From the NCBI GenBank assembly GCA_036562765.1, contig DATCJO010000159.1, positions 1-35,143 on the forward strand: 35,143 nt of DNA, written 5' to 3'. The notes beneath the pieces are model-generated. The model was not told the DNA's origin. It did not search any database and worked only from the letters and a program-made list of their open reading frames with translations. The stretch is from JAAYFT01 sp036562765 (lineage in GTDB: Bacteria; Bacillota; Clostridia; Tissierellales; Tissierellaceae). The position numbers and the translations under genes were made by a program. This document shows positions 8,532 to 15,804 of the stretch, piece by piece; the first letter of the stretch is position 1; each line of letters starts with the position of its first letter.

Positions 8532-9467
8532 ATGTTAATAGATTTACACTGCGATACTTTTTTAAAGCTTATGAAGGATAAAGAAAATTCGAACCTATAT
8601 GAGAATGAATTCAGCATTGATATTAGGAAATTAAAAAGAGCCAATTCTCTAGCTCAGTTCTTTGCCATGTGGATTGATTTAAAAAAGGAAAATGACCCAA
8701 TGGAAAGATGTTTAGAAATGATAGACAAGTTTTACATAGAATTAGATAAAAATCCTATAGATATTGCTCTTGCAACTAATTACGATGAAATAATAAAAAA
8801 CAATAAAGAAGGCAAAATTTCTGCAGTTTTAACTATAGAGGAAGGTGGAGCCATTAGAGGGCAACTACATAATTTAAGGAATTACTATAGGCTTGGTGTA
8901 AGGGCTATAACCCTTACATGGAATCATGCCAATGAAATAGGGTATCCAAATCTTAATGATGAATATAGAAACAAAGGATTAACTGAATTCGGGAAAGAAG
9001 TTGTATGTGAGATGAATAGATTAGGGATGTTGATTGATGTATCCCATCTTTCTGATGCAGGGTTTTATGATGTTGCAAGGTTAAGTGAAAAGCCTTTTAT
9101 TGCTTCTCACTCAAACTCAAGGGCAATGAAGAATCATTTCAGAAACCTAACTGATGATATGATAAAGGTATTGTCAGAGAGAGGCGGAGTCATGGGCATA
9201 AGCGTAGAAAAGGAATTTCTTGGAGATTCCAATAATGCAAAAATAGAGGACATGATAAGACACATAAAACATATAAGGAATGTAGGGGGAATAGATGTTA
9301 TAGCAATAGGAACAGATTTTGATGGCTGCAGCCCTAATAGTGAAATAGGCAACATTGGGGAAATGGACAAGCTAAGAGAAGCACTTAAAAAGAATAAATT
9401 TACTGAAGATGAAATAGACAAGATATTTTATGGGAATGCATTAAGAGTAATTAAGGAAGTATTATAA
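8532..9467 (+). CDS. Membrane dipeptidase family (peptidase M19)
   Basis: A zinc dipeptidase related to renal dipeptidase, 311 residues, the length of the soluble bacterial members. Metal-site motifs are DLHCDT at the N-terminus, the glutamate in LTIEEGG, the histidines in DVSHLSD and ASHSNSR, and the aspartate in GTDFDG. There is no signal peptide, so it is probably cytoplasmic and cleaves dipeptides, possibly including D-amino-acid ones. GGGGG lies about 8 bases before the ATG. It follows the ger operon in the same direction; whether it is co-transcribed is unclear. Confidence 0.9.
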   Translation: MLIDLHCDTFLKLMKDKENSNLYENEFSIDIRKLKRANSLAQFFAMWIDLKKENDPMERCLEMIDKFYIELDKNPIDIALATNYDEIIKNNKEGKISAVLTIEEGGAIRGQLHNLRNYYRLGVRAITLTWNHANEIGYPNLNDEYRNKGLTEFGKEVVCEMNRLGMLIDVSHLSDAGFYDVARLSEKPFIASHSNSRAMKNHFRNLTDDMIKVLSERGGVMGISVEKEFLGDSNNAKIEDMIRHIKHIRNVGGIDVIAIGTDFDGCSPNSEIGNIGEMDKLREALKKNKFTEDEIDKIFYGNALRVIKEVL

Positions 9468-9497
9468 AAATACTAATACTTTGTTTTTTATGACATC

Positions 9498-9520
9498 AAG
9501 GCCTTACATCATAAGGCCTT
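9498..9520 (+). terminator. Hairpin after the dipeptidase, probable terminator
   Basis: AAGGCCTTA (9498-9506) pairs with TAAGGCCTT (9512-9520) across CATCA. The downstream T run is weak and interrupted by A, so termination may be partial. Confidence 0.55.
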
Positions 9521-9607
9521 TAATTATTACATATTGAATTTTCTCATTATATGTGGAAATTATTTGGGAATAATAACTTATGACTATATTGAAAAGGATG
9601 TGATGTT

Positions 9608-11380
9608 ATGAATAGGCTGGCTTTTGAGAAATCACCATATTTGCTTCAGCATAAGGATAATCCTGTTGATTGGTATCCTTGGGGGAAAGAAGCCTTTAAT
9701 AAAGCAAAAGAAGAGAACAAGCCATTATTTATAAGCATTGGTTATTCTACTTGTCATTGGTGCCATGTAATGAACAGGGAATCGTTTCAGGATGAAGAAG
9801 TAGCAGAATTGTTAAACAGGTATTTTGTACCAATAAAGGTTGACAGAGAGGAAAGGCCAGACATTGATAAGGTCTACATGATTTTTGCAGAAGCCATGAT
9901 TGGATTTGGCGGGTGGCCTTTAAATGTAGTGGCAACTCCAGATGGTAAGCCATTTTTTATAGGCACCTATTTCCCTAAAAGGACAAGGGACAGAATGATT
10001 GGACTGCTAGACCTATTAAATAGAGTTAATAATCTATGGGAAAGCAAAAGGAATGAAATAGTAACAGAAGCAAGCGAGATAGTAGAAGAAGTAAAAAAGC
10101 AATATTTGACAGGAAGAAAAGGGAAAATAGATTCTGATATTTTTATGACTGCAAAAGAAGAACTAAAAAGAATATATGACAGAAAGAATGGCGGATTTGG
10201 CTTTAAACCCAAATTTCCCATGCCTCAATATATTTGGTACCTTTTAGAATATGGAGCTAGAAATGATGATAAAGAAGCATTGGAGATGGCAGAGCTAACA
10301 TTGGAGAAAATGTACAAAGGCGGTATCTTTGACCATATAGGATATGGCTTTTATAGATATTCCGTAGATGAGAAATGGTTAATACCTCATTTTGAAAAGA
10401 TGTTATATGATAACGCCTTGCTAGGGATTGTCTATGCTAAGGCATACAACTTAACTGGGAAAGGTTTTTATAAGGATGTAGCAGAAAAAATATATTCCTT
10501 TGCTGTTAGGGAATTGCTGTCTCAAGATGGAGGGTTTTATTCTGCATTAGATGCAGAGTCAGAAGGAACAGAAGGAAAGTATTATGTTTTTACCTATGAT
10601 GAAATAATTGAGATATTAGGTAAATACTTAGGAGAAGTATACTGTAAATATTACAATATCACAAAAAAAGGAAACTTTTCAGGGGCCAATAATCCAAATT
10701 TAATCGGTGTTAATTTAGAAGAGATTTTTTCAGATGATATTGAGAAATTAGAAAAAGCAAGGGAAATATTGTTTGAATATAGAGGAAGAAGAATAAAACC
10801 CCATAGAGATGAAAAAATTTTAACTTCTTGGAATGGATTAATCATTGGGAGTCTTGCCAATGCTGGAAGAGTATTTAGGAATGATGATTATATTCAAATG
10901 GCTGTAAAGTCTGCTGATTTTATTGTAAGTAATTTAATTGACAGTAATGGCAATTTAATGTCCACCTTCATTGATGGCAAAGCTTATAATTTTGGCTTCC
11001 TTGAAGATTATGCTTTTTTACTATATGGTTTGCTTGAGTTGTATGAATCGTGTAAAGATAATAAGTATCTAGATTTATCAATATCTTTAGCAGATAAAAT
11101 GATAAATCTATTTGAAGATAAAGATGATGGAGGACTGTATTTTTATAGTGATTTATCTGAAGAGTTGATTTTAAGACCTAAGGATTTTCGAGATGGTGCT
11201 ACTCCTTCAGGAAATTCAATGGCAACCATAGGGCTGTTGAAACTCTTTAAAATAACTCAAGATGTGAAATATAGGGATTTGGCTGAAAAGATTATTTATT
11301 CTTGGGGACAGGATATAAACGATTATCCTTTAGATTATTTATATTTGCTAATTGCTGCCCATGAGTTCTTGACACCTTGA
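9608..11380 (+). CDS. Thioredoxin-domain DUF255 protein (YyaL/SPATA20 family), short C-terminus
   Basis: A large cytoplasmic protein with an N-terminal thioredoxin-like domain (SPYLLQHKDNPVDWYPWG, then STCHWCHVM with a CxxC pair at about residues 49-52) and an (alpha/alpha)6-barrel of the kind found in N-acylglucosamine 2-epimerases (FGFKPKFPMP, HFEKMLYDNA, KILTSWNGLII). The function of the family is not established. Relatives are about 680 residues long; this one has 590 and stops after LYLLIAAHEFLTP, where others continue into a C-terminal domain ending near a cysteine motif. No continuing frame is visible after the stop. The start has AAAGGATGTGAT upstream. Confidence 0.88.
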   Translation: MNRLAFEKSPYLLQHKDNPVDWYPWGKEAFNKAKEENKPLFISIGYSTCHWCHVMNRESFQDEEVAELLNRYFVPIKVDREERPDIDKVYMIFAEAMIGFGGWPLNVVATPDGKPFFIGTYFPKRTRDRMIGLLDLLNRVNNLWESKRNEIVTEASEIVEEVKKQYLTGRKGKIDSDIFMTAKEELKRIYDRKNGGFGFKPKFPMPQYIWYLLEYGARNDDKEALEMAELTLEKMYKGGIFDHIGYGFYRYSVDEKWLIPHFEKMLYDNALLGIVYAKAYNLTGKGFYKDVAEKIYSFAVRELLSQDGGFYSALDAESEGTEGKYYVFTYDEIIEILGKYLGEVYCKYYNITKKGNFSGANNPNLIGVNLEEIFSDDIEKLEKAREILFEYRGRRIKPHRDEKILTSWNGLIIGSLANAGRVFRNDDYIQMAVKSADFIVSNLIDSNGNLMSTFIDGKAYNFGFLEDYAFLLYGLLELYESCKDNKYLDLSISLADKMINLFEDKDDGGLYFYSDLSEELILRPKDFRDGATPSGNSMATIGLLKLFKITQDVKYRDLAEKIIYSWGQDINDYPLDYLYLLIAAHEFLTP

Positions 11381-11382
11381 TG

Positions 11383-11436
11383 CCACTACTTTATTATATA
11401 TAGTAATATACTAAATATTACGAAAGAGGGTAGTGG
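11383..11436 (+). promoter_or_regulatory. Leader hairpin at the HD-protein ribosome binding site
   Basis: CCACTAC (11383-11389) pairs with GTAGTGG (11430-11436), and two further wobble pairs would involve the GGG of the ribosome binding site. The helix ends just before the ATG, so it could slow translation. It is short and could be fortuitous. Confidence 0.35.
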
Positions 11437-11437
11437 A

Positions 11438-12013
11438 ATGAAGAAACCAACAAGAGAAGAAGCATTGGAGTTATTTAAAAAATATAATAAATCTGAAAGC
11501 CTTTTGCGCCATGCATTGGCAGTAGAAGCTACTATGAAGCATTTTGCTGAGCTATTTAATGAGCCTGATGTTGAAAAATGGGCAATTGTAGGTCTTCTTC
11601 ATGATTTAGATTATGAAATGTACCCTGAACAACATTGTATTAAAGTTCAGGAAATCCTTAGGGAAGAAGGCTATCCTGAAGATTATATTAGGGCCATTGC
11701 TAGCCATGGATATGGTATCTGCTGTGATATAGAGCCTGTAGAAAGAATGGAAAAGGTATTATATGCCATAGACGAGTTAACAGGATTAATTACAGCAGCT
11801 GCATTAGTTAGGCCAAGCAAGTCCATATTAGACTTAGAACCAAAGTCTGTAAAAAAGAAATGGAAAGATAAAGCTTTTGCTGCAGGAGTTGATAGAAATA
11901 TCATAGAAAAGGGTATAGAAATGTTAGGCATGGAAAAAGATGACGTTATAAGGGAAACAATAAATGCAATGCGAAAAGTTGCAGAAGAAATAGGATTAAA
12001 GGGCAATCTATAA
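11438..12013 (+). CDS. HD domain hydrolase
   Basis: A 191-residue HD-superfamily metal-dependent phosphohydrolase. Likely metal ligands are H25 (RHALA), the H55-D56 pair (LLHDLDYE) and the histidine in ASHGYG. The substrate is unknown; members of this clostridial and archaeal group are usually called HDIG-domain proteins, and some HD proteins cleave nucleotides or cyclic nucleotides. GAGGG lies upstream of the ATG within a possible leader hairpin. The gamma-carbonic anhydrase homologue follows after 23 bases, so the two probably form an operon. Confidence 0.85.
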   Translation: MKKPTREEALELFKKYNKSESLLRHALAVEATMKHFAELFNEPDVEKWAIVGLLHDLDYEMYPEQHCIKVQEILREEGYPEDYIRAIASHGYGICCDIEPVERMEKVLYAIDELTGLITAAALVRPSKSILDLEPKSVKKKWKDKAFAAGVDRNIIEKGIEMLGMEKDDVIRETINAMRKVAEEIGLKGNL

Positions 12014-12036
12014 AATCAATGTAAAGGGGATGAGGT

Positions 12037-12561
12037 ATGATTAAAAATCTAAAGGACAAGCAAAAGAACATAGAAAAAAAGGTTAAAATACACGAGGCTA
12101 CTTTTATAGCAGAAACCGCAGATGTGGTGGGAGATGTAACTATTGGAGAAGGCAGCAGCGTATGGTACAGTGCAGTTGTAAGAGGCGATATGAATTATGT
12201 TAAAATAGGCAGATATACCAATATACAGGATAATGCTACTGTCCATGTGGATACTGATTATCCTTGCGAAATAGGGGACTATGTTACTGTAGGACATAAT
12301 GCAGTAGTCCATGGATGCAAAATAGGCAATAACTGTCTAATAGGCATGGGAGCAATTATCTTAAATGGAGCTGTAATTGGAGATAACTGTATAATAGCTG
12401 CTGGAGCCTTAATTACAGAAAATGCAGTTATACCACCTAATTCTGTTGTAATGGGTGCACCAGGGAAAATCAAAAGAGAAGTAACTGAAAAGGATATTGA
12501 AACAGTTAAAGAAAATGCTTTAAGATATGAAAGACTTTGGAAAAATGAGCATATAGAATAA
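12037..12561 (+). CDS. Gamma-carbonic anhydrase family protein
   Basis: A 174-residue left-handed beta-helix protein of hexapeptide repeats. Zinc-ligand histidines typical of gamma-carbonic anhydrases are present: H70 (TVHVD), H87 and H92 (VGHNAVVHG). R49, D51, Q64 and D65 of the family core are also in place. It may hydrate CO2 or act as a CoA-dependent acyltransferase like PaaY or YrdA; sequence alone does not decide. The N-terminus is about 15 lysine-rich residues longer than usual. The start has AAGGGGATGAGG upstream. It follows the HD protein and ends at a terminator. Confidence 0.87.
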   Translation: MIKNLKDKQKNIEKKVKIHEATFIAETADVVGDVTIGEGSSVWYSAVVRGDMNYVKIGRYTNIQDNATVHVDTDYPCEIGDYVTVGHNAVVHGCKIGNNCLIGMGAIILNGAVIGDNCIIAAGALITENAVIPPNSVVMGAPGKIKREVTEKDIETVKENALRYERLWKNEHIE

Positions 12562-12588
12562 GGAAGGTTATCGAGCCTTCCTTTTTAT
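12560..12588 (+). terminator. Terminator after the gamma-carbonic anhydrase gene
   Basis: AAGGAAGG (12560-12567) pairs with CCTTCCTT (12576-12583), followed by a T tract. Confidence 0.8.
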
Positions 12589-12725
12589 TTCGTTTGTTTT
12601 AAATTATAATATCTATATATCTACAATTTTTAGAAATATCGATTATAATAAAATTTATGAAAACTAATGTTATATATCCTAAAAAAATATTAGAAAGTAT
12701 ATTTATTTAGAAAAGGAGTGTACAT

Positions 12726-13607
12726 ATGACTCAAAATGAGGTAAAGAATAAGAGAATAAAAGGGATATTGGGGATTATGTTTGCTTCATTTCTTTGGAGC
12801 ACAGGTGGGTTATTTGTCAAGATTATAGATTGGAATCCTGTTGCCTTAGCAGGTACAAGAAGCTTTATAGCTTCATTGATATTAATAGCATATATTAAAA
12901 AACCGAAGTTGACTAAATCTAAAGTAAAAATAATTGGAATTATTTCAAGCACTCTGACAGTTTTATGTTTTGTAGCAGCAAGCAGGTTAACTACTTCAGC
13001 CAATGCTATTTTATTGCAGTATACTTCTCCAATATTTGTTGCAATTTTAAGTGTATTGGTTTTGAAGGAAAAAATAAGATGGTTTGACATTGTATCAATA
13101 ATTTCTGTTTTTTTAGGAATTGGGCTTTTCTTTATGAATAATTTATCGTCTGGGAATACTGTAGGAAATCTACTTGCTGTTTTTTGTGGTTTTTCATTAG
13201 CAGTTTCAACTATTGTATTAAAGATGGAACAGGATAGTTCGCCTTTTGATATAACCATTTTTGGGAATCTATTGGCATTTATAGTGTCTGTACCATTCAT
13301 TATATCTGATTTGCCTAATATGAAAGATTTACTTACAGTAATTGTAATGGGCACTTTTCAATTGGGAATACCTTATATTTTCTATATTAATTCATTGAAA
13401 TATGTAAGTGCATTGGAAGCAATTCTTTTGACAGTTATAGAGCCATTACTAAATCCTCTTTGGGTATTTCTATTCACTGGTGAAACACCTAGTATATTTA
13501 CTATAATTGGAGGAATTATAGTAATATCTGCTGTCCTATTTAGAAGTATATATGCTTCAAAAATATCGCCACCAGAAGAATATATGGATAATGAAGAACT
13601 TAATTAG
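12726..13607 (+). CDS. EamA/DMT family transporter
   Basis: A 293-residue inner-membrane protein with about ten predicted helices in two EamA repeats (FASFLWSTGGLFVKI near the N-terminus, LLAVFCGFSLAVSTIVLKM at mid-protein). The drug/metabolite transporter superfamily exports amino acids, nucleosides or other small metabolites; this substrate is unknown. The conserved P-x-x-A-G-x-R segment reads NPVALAGTR. AAAAGGAG precedes the ATG. It is monocistronic and converges with the binding-protein gene at a shared terminator. Confidence 0.9.
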   Translation: MTQNEVKNKRIKGILGIMFASFLWSTGGLFVKIIDWNPVALAGTRSFIASLILIAYIKKPKLTKSKVKIIGIISSTLTVLCFVAASRLTTSANAILLQYTSPIFVAILSVLVLKEKIRWFDIVSIISVFLGIGLFFMNNLSSGNTVGNLLAVFCGFSLAVSTIVLKMEQDSSPFDITIFGNLLAFIVSVPFIISDLPNMKDLLTVIVMGTFQLGIPYIFYINSLKYVSALEAILLTVIEPLLNPLWVFLFTGETPSIFTIIGGIIVISAVLFRSIYASKISPPEEYMDNEELN

Positions 13608-13625
13608 AATTCTCTATAGTTATAA

Positions 13626-13647
13626 AGCCTCAGGGAATCCTGAGGCT
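13626..13647. terminator. Bidirectional terminator between the EamA and binding-protein genes
   Basis: A perfect 9-bp GC-rich stem, AGCCTCAGG (13626-13634) with CCTGAGGCT (13639-13647). It touches the stop codon of the minus-strand gene. Confidence 0.7.
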
Positions 13648-14659
13648 ATTTAGACTTGCTTACATTTTCCATAGCCTTTCTAGCAAATTCTGTGTTAACC
13701 AATTTATCATAATCTGCCCTCTTGTCTAGTTCTCCTGCTAGTTCCATAATATCCATCAAATGATTGAATCCTTCTTCAGTTATTATAAGGTCTGGTTTCC
13801 AAGAGTCTTGTTCTCTGTATCTTTCGATTAATTTCATCAATACTTCTTTATCTGTATCAGGGAATTGTGGCAATACAGCATCAGCTATTTCTTCTAAGCT
13901 GTGTTCTTGTACCCAAACCATGGCTTTATATAGGGCATTTGTAAACTTTTGAATTACTTCTGGATTCTTTTCTATGAATTCTTTAGTTGCTGAGTAGCAA
14001 GTATATGGGATATATCCGCTTTCTTTTCCGATGGATGCAACTACATAGCCTTTTCCTTCTTTTTCAAGTGTTGATGCCACTGGTTCAAATAATGTTACAT
14101 AGTCGCCTTCTCCTGCAATAAATGCGCCAGCCATAACATCAAACTGTATATCTGTTCTTACTATTACATCTTCTCCAACTTTTAATCCATTCTTTTTCAA
14201 AACATATTCTAAAGTCATCAAAGGCACTCCGCCTTTTCTACCGCCAATTATGGTTTTTCCTTTTAGTTTATCAAAAGTGAAGTTATCGTCTTTTTCTCTA
14301 CCTACAAGGAATGAACCGTCTCTTTGGGTTAGTTGGGCAAAGTTAATTACATAGTTCTCTCTTCCTTGATTATACACGTATATTGATGCTTCGGGACCCA
14401 TAAAGCCAATGTCCCCTTCTCCGCTTAACAAGGCTGCCATTACCTTATCAGCACCTTTTCCGTCAATTAACTCAATCTTAAGTCCTTCTTCCTCAAAGAA
14501 TCCTTGTGTTATTGCTACATATTGTGGAGTGTAGAATAAGGAGTGTGTTACTTCAATTAACCTAATAGGAATTAAATCGGATTCTTTCTTACAGCCTGTT
14601 AATCCTATAACAATGATTAACAAAAGGGCTATAACTAGGGCAGTTTTCTTAAAAGCCAT
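13646..14659 (-). CDS. ABC transporter substrate-binding lipoprotein, NMT1/SsuA type
   Basis: A 337-residue secreted lipoprotein. The signal peptide ends in the lipobox LTGC (cysteine near residue 23). The mature part has the NMT1/THI5/SsuA fold: HSLFYTPQYVAITQGFFEEEGLKIEL, then GADKVMAALLSGEGDIGFMGPEA. The family binds thiamine precursors, alkanesulfonates, nitrate or similar ligands; the ligand here is unknown. The ribosome binding site GGGGGGATTG precedes the ATG. No ABC ATPase or permease gene lies within the window next to it, so the transporter core must be encoded elsewhere or shared. Confidence 0.88.
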   Translation of the reverse strand: MAFKKTALVIALLLIIVIGLTGCKKESDLIPIRLIEVTHSLFYTPQYVAITQGFFEEEGLKIELIDGKGADKVMAALLSGEGDIGFMGPEASIYVYNQGRENYVINFAQLTQRDGSFLVGREKDDNFTFDKLKGKTIIGGRKGGVPLMTLEYVLKKNGLKVGEDVIVRTDIQFDVMAGAFIAGEGDYVTLFEPVASTLEKEGKGYVVASIGKESGYIPYTCYSATKEFIEKNPEVIQKFTNALYKAMVWVQEHSLEEIADAVLPQFPDTDKEVLMKLIERYREQDSWKPDLIITEEGFNHLMDIMELAGELDKRADYDKLVNTEFARKAMENVSKSK

Positions 14660-14763
14660 TGTTCAATCCCCCCAAAAATATTTTGTATACGAGAGTATCA
14701 TTTAATGTTATAATATTCTATAATATAGTAAAGGTTACTATTTTGTTTTGAGGGAGGAATAGA

Positions 14764-15312
14764 ATGAACTTACCAAATGCCCTAACATTGTTAAGAATAT
14801 TACTTGTCCCAGTTTATTTGTTCTTTTTTTATTCAAAGTTAAAGAATAATATCCTTTTGGCAGGTGCTGTATTTATTATGGCAGGGATATCAGATGTATT
14901 AGATGGATATATTGCGAGGAAGCACAATTTATCCACAAAGGTTGGTATCGTCTTAGATCCAATTGCTGACAAATTAATGACCTTTACTATACTTATTAGT
15001 TTTGTTACAAAAGGAATTATACCCCTTGGAATTTTACTTGCAATTGGTATTAAAGAATGTTTGATGATATTAGGTGGAGTTATTTTATATTTTTTCAGGG
15101 GGAAACAAGTATTGCCTTCAAATAAATATGGTAAAATTGCTACATTTTCTTTTTATACTGCTGCCTTATCAGTTGTATTCAAACTTCCAGTAGTGGTTTC
15201 CAGAACATTATTTATAATAACAGTTGCATTAAATATTATCGCATTCATAAATTACTTAATAATTTTTATGAACATGAGTAATAGTAAGAAAAATGAAGAA
15301 GTTGACAAATAA
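14764..15312 (+). CDS. pgsA: CDP-alcohol phosphatidyltransferase (phosphatidylglycerophosphate synthase-like)
   Basis: A 182-residue membrane enzyme that joins CDP-diacylglycerol to an alcohol, most likely glycerol 3-phosphate. The full catalytic signature D-x2-D-G-x2-A-R-x8-G-x3-D-x3-D is present (D44, D47, G48, A51, R52, G61, D65, D69). It begins MNLPNALTLLRI, typical of PgsA, and has several membrane helices. GAGGGAGG lies upstream of the ATG. Cardiolipin synthase of the same superfamily is an alternative. Its 3' end contains the promoter of the valS leader. Confidence 0.88.
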   Translation: MNLPNALTLLRILLVPVYLFFFYSKLKNNILLAGAVFIMAGISDVLDGYIARKHNLSTKVGIVLDPIADKLMTFTILISFVTKGIIPLGILLAIGIKECLMILGGVILYFFRGKQVLPSNKYGKIATFSFYTAALSVVFKLPVVVSRTLFIITVALNIIAFINYLIIFMNMSNSKKNEEVDK

Positions 15313-15330
15313 TAACAGTATTTATATAAT
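15302..15330 (+). promoter_or_regulatory. Sigma-A-type promoter for the valS leader
   Basis: A perfect -35 TTGACA (15302-15307), a 17-base spacer and a perfect -10 TATAAT (15325-15330). The -35 lies in the last codons of pgsA. Confidence 0.85.
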
Positions 15331-15335
15331 AAAAA

Positions 15336-15586
15336 TTAATTTTATATTTTGCGATGATAAAGAGGAGTAGGTAAACAACCTTTCCAGAGAGAGGGCCAGT
15401 TGGTGGGAGGTCCTTAAGAAGTGTTTACCGAAGGTAGCTTTGGAGCATTCAAGCTGAACTTTAGTAAGCTTGAAGGGTAGGTCCCTTATCCAATTGAGAG
15501 CCATGCTTACATAAATACTATAAGCATGGAAATAAGGTGGTACCGCGAGTTACCCTTCGTCCTTATATTTGGATGAAGGGTTTTTT
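15336..15586 (+). promoter_or_regulatory. T-box leader, valine (GTA specifier)
   Basis: The Stem I region has GGAGTAGG, CCAGAGAGAGGG and TTGGTGGGAGG. The specifier GTA at 15434-15436 follows GAAG, matching valS downstream. The T-box AAGGTGGTACCGCG is at 15534-15547. The terminator pairs 15552-15562 with 15571-15581 (one G-U pair) and is followed by six T. Uncharged tRNA-Val should allow read-through into valS. Confidence 0.95.
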
Positions 15587-15589
15587 AAT

Positions 15590-15780
15590 TAGTTAATAGT
15601 TAATAGTGAATAGTGAATATTTAATTTTGGTGGACAGAAAGTAATTAAATTTGGGTTTACTATGTATTGTAAATTAAAATATTGATGAAATGTGGAAATT
15701 GGGTGTCAGAAATTTTTTAATAGTAGTGGTGAATTTATCTATCATTTACTATTAACTATTAGTTATTTACTATTCACTTA
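15590..15780. repeat. MITE-like element with 7-base terminal inverted arrays
   Basis: The left arm (15590-15618) is a run of 7-base units of the type TAGTTAA/TAGTGAA. The right arm (15744-15780) carries the same units inverted (TTTACTA, TTAACTA, TTCACTA). The arms match in about 22 of 28 positions after reverse-complementing and flank about 125 AT-rich bases without a plausible gene. This looks like a small non-autonomous repeat inserted between the T-box terminator and the valS ribosome binding site. No target-site duplication was identified with confidence. Confidence 0.5.
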
Positions 15781-15804
15781 CAATAAGCAAAGGGAGGAGA
15801 TTAC

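Noticed and set aside
12731..13354. A 207-codon minus-strand frame inside the EamA transporter gene
   Set aside because: It is antisense to a clear membrane transporter, has no ribosome binding site and no recognisable motif; long shadow frames are common opposite AT-rich membrane genes.
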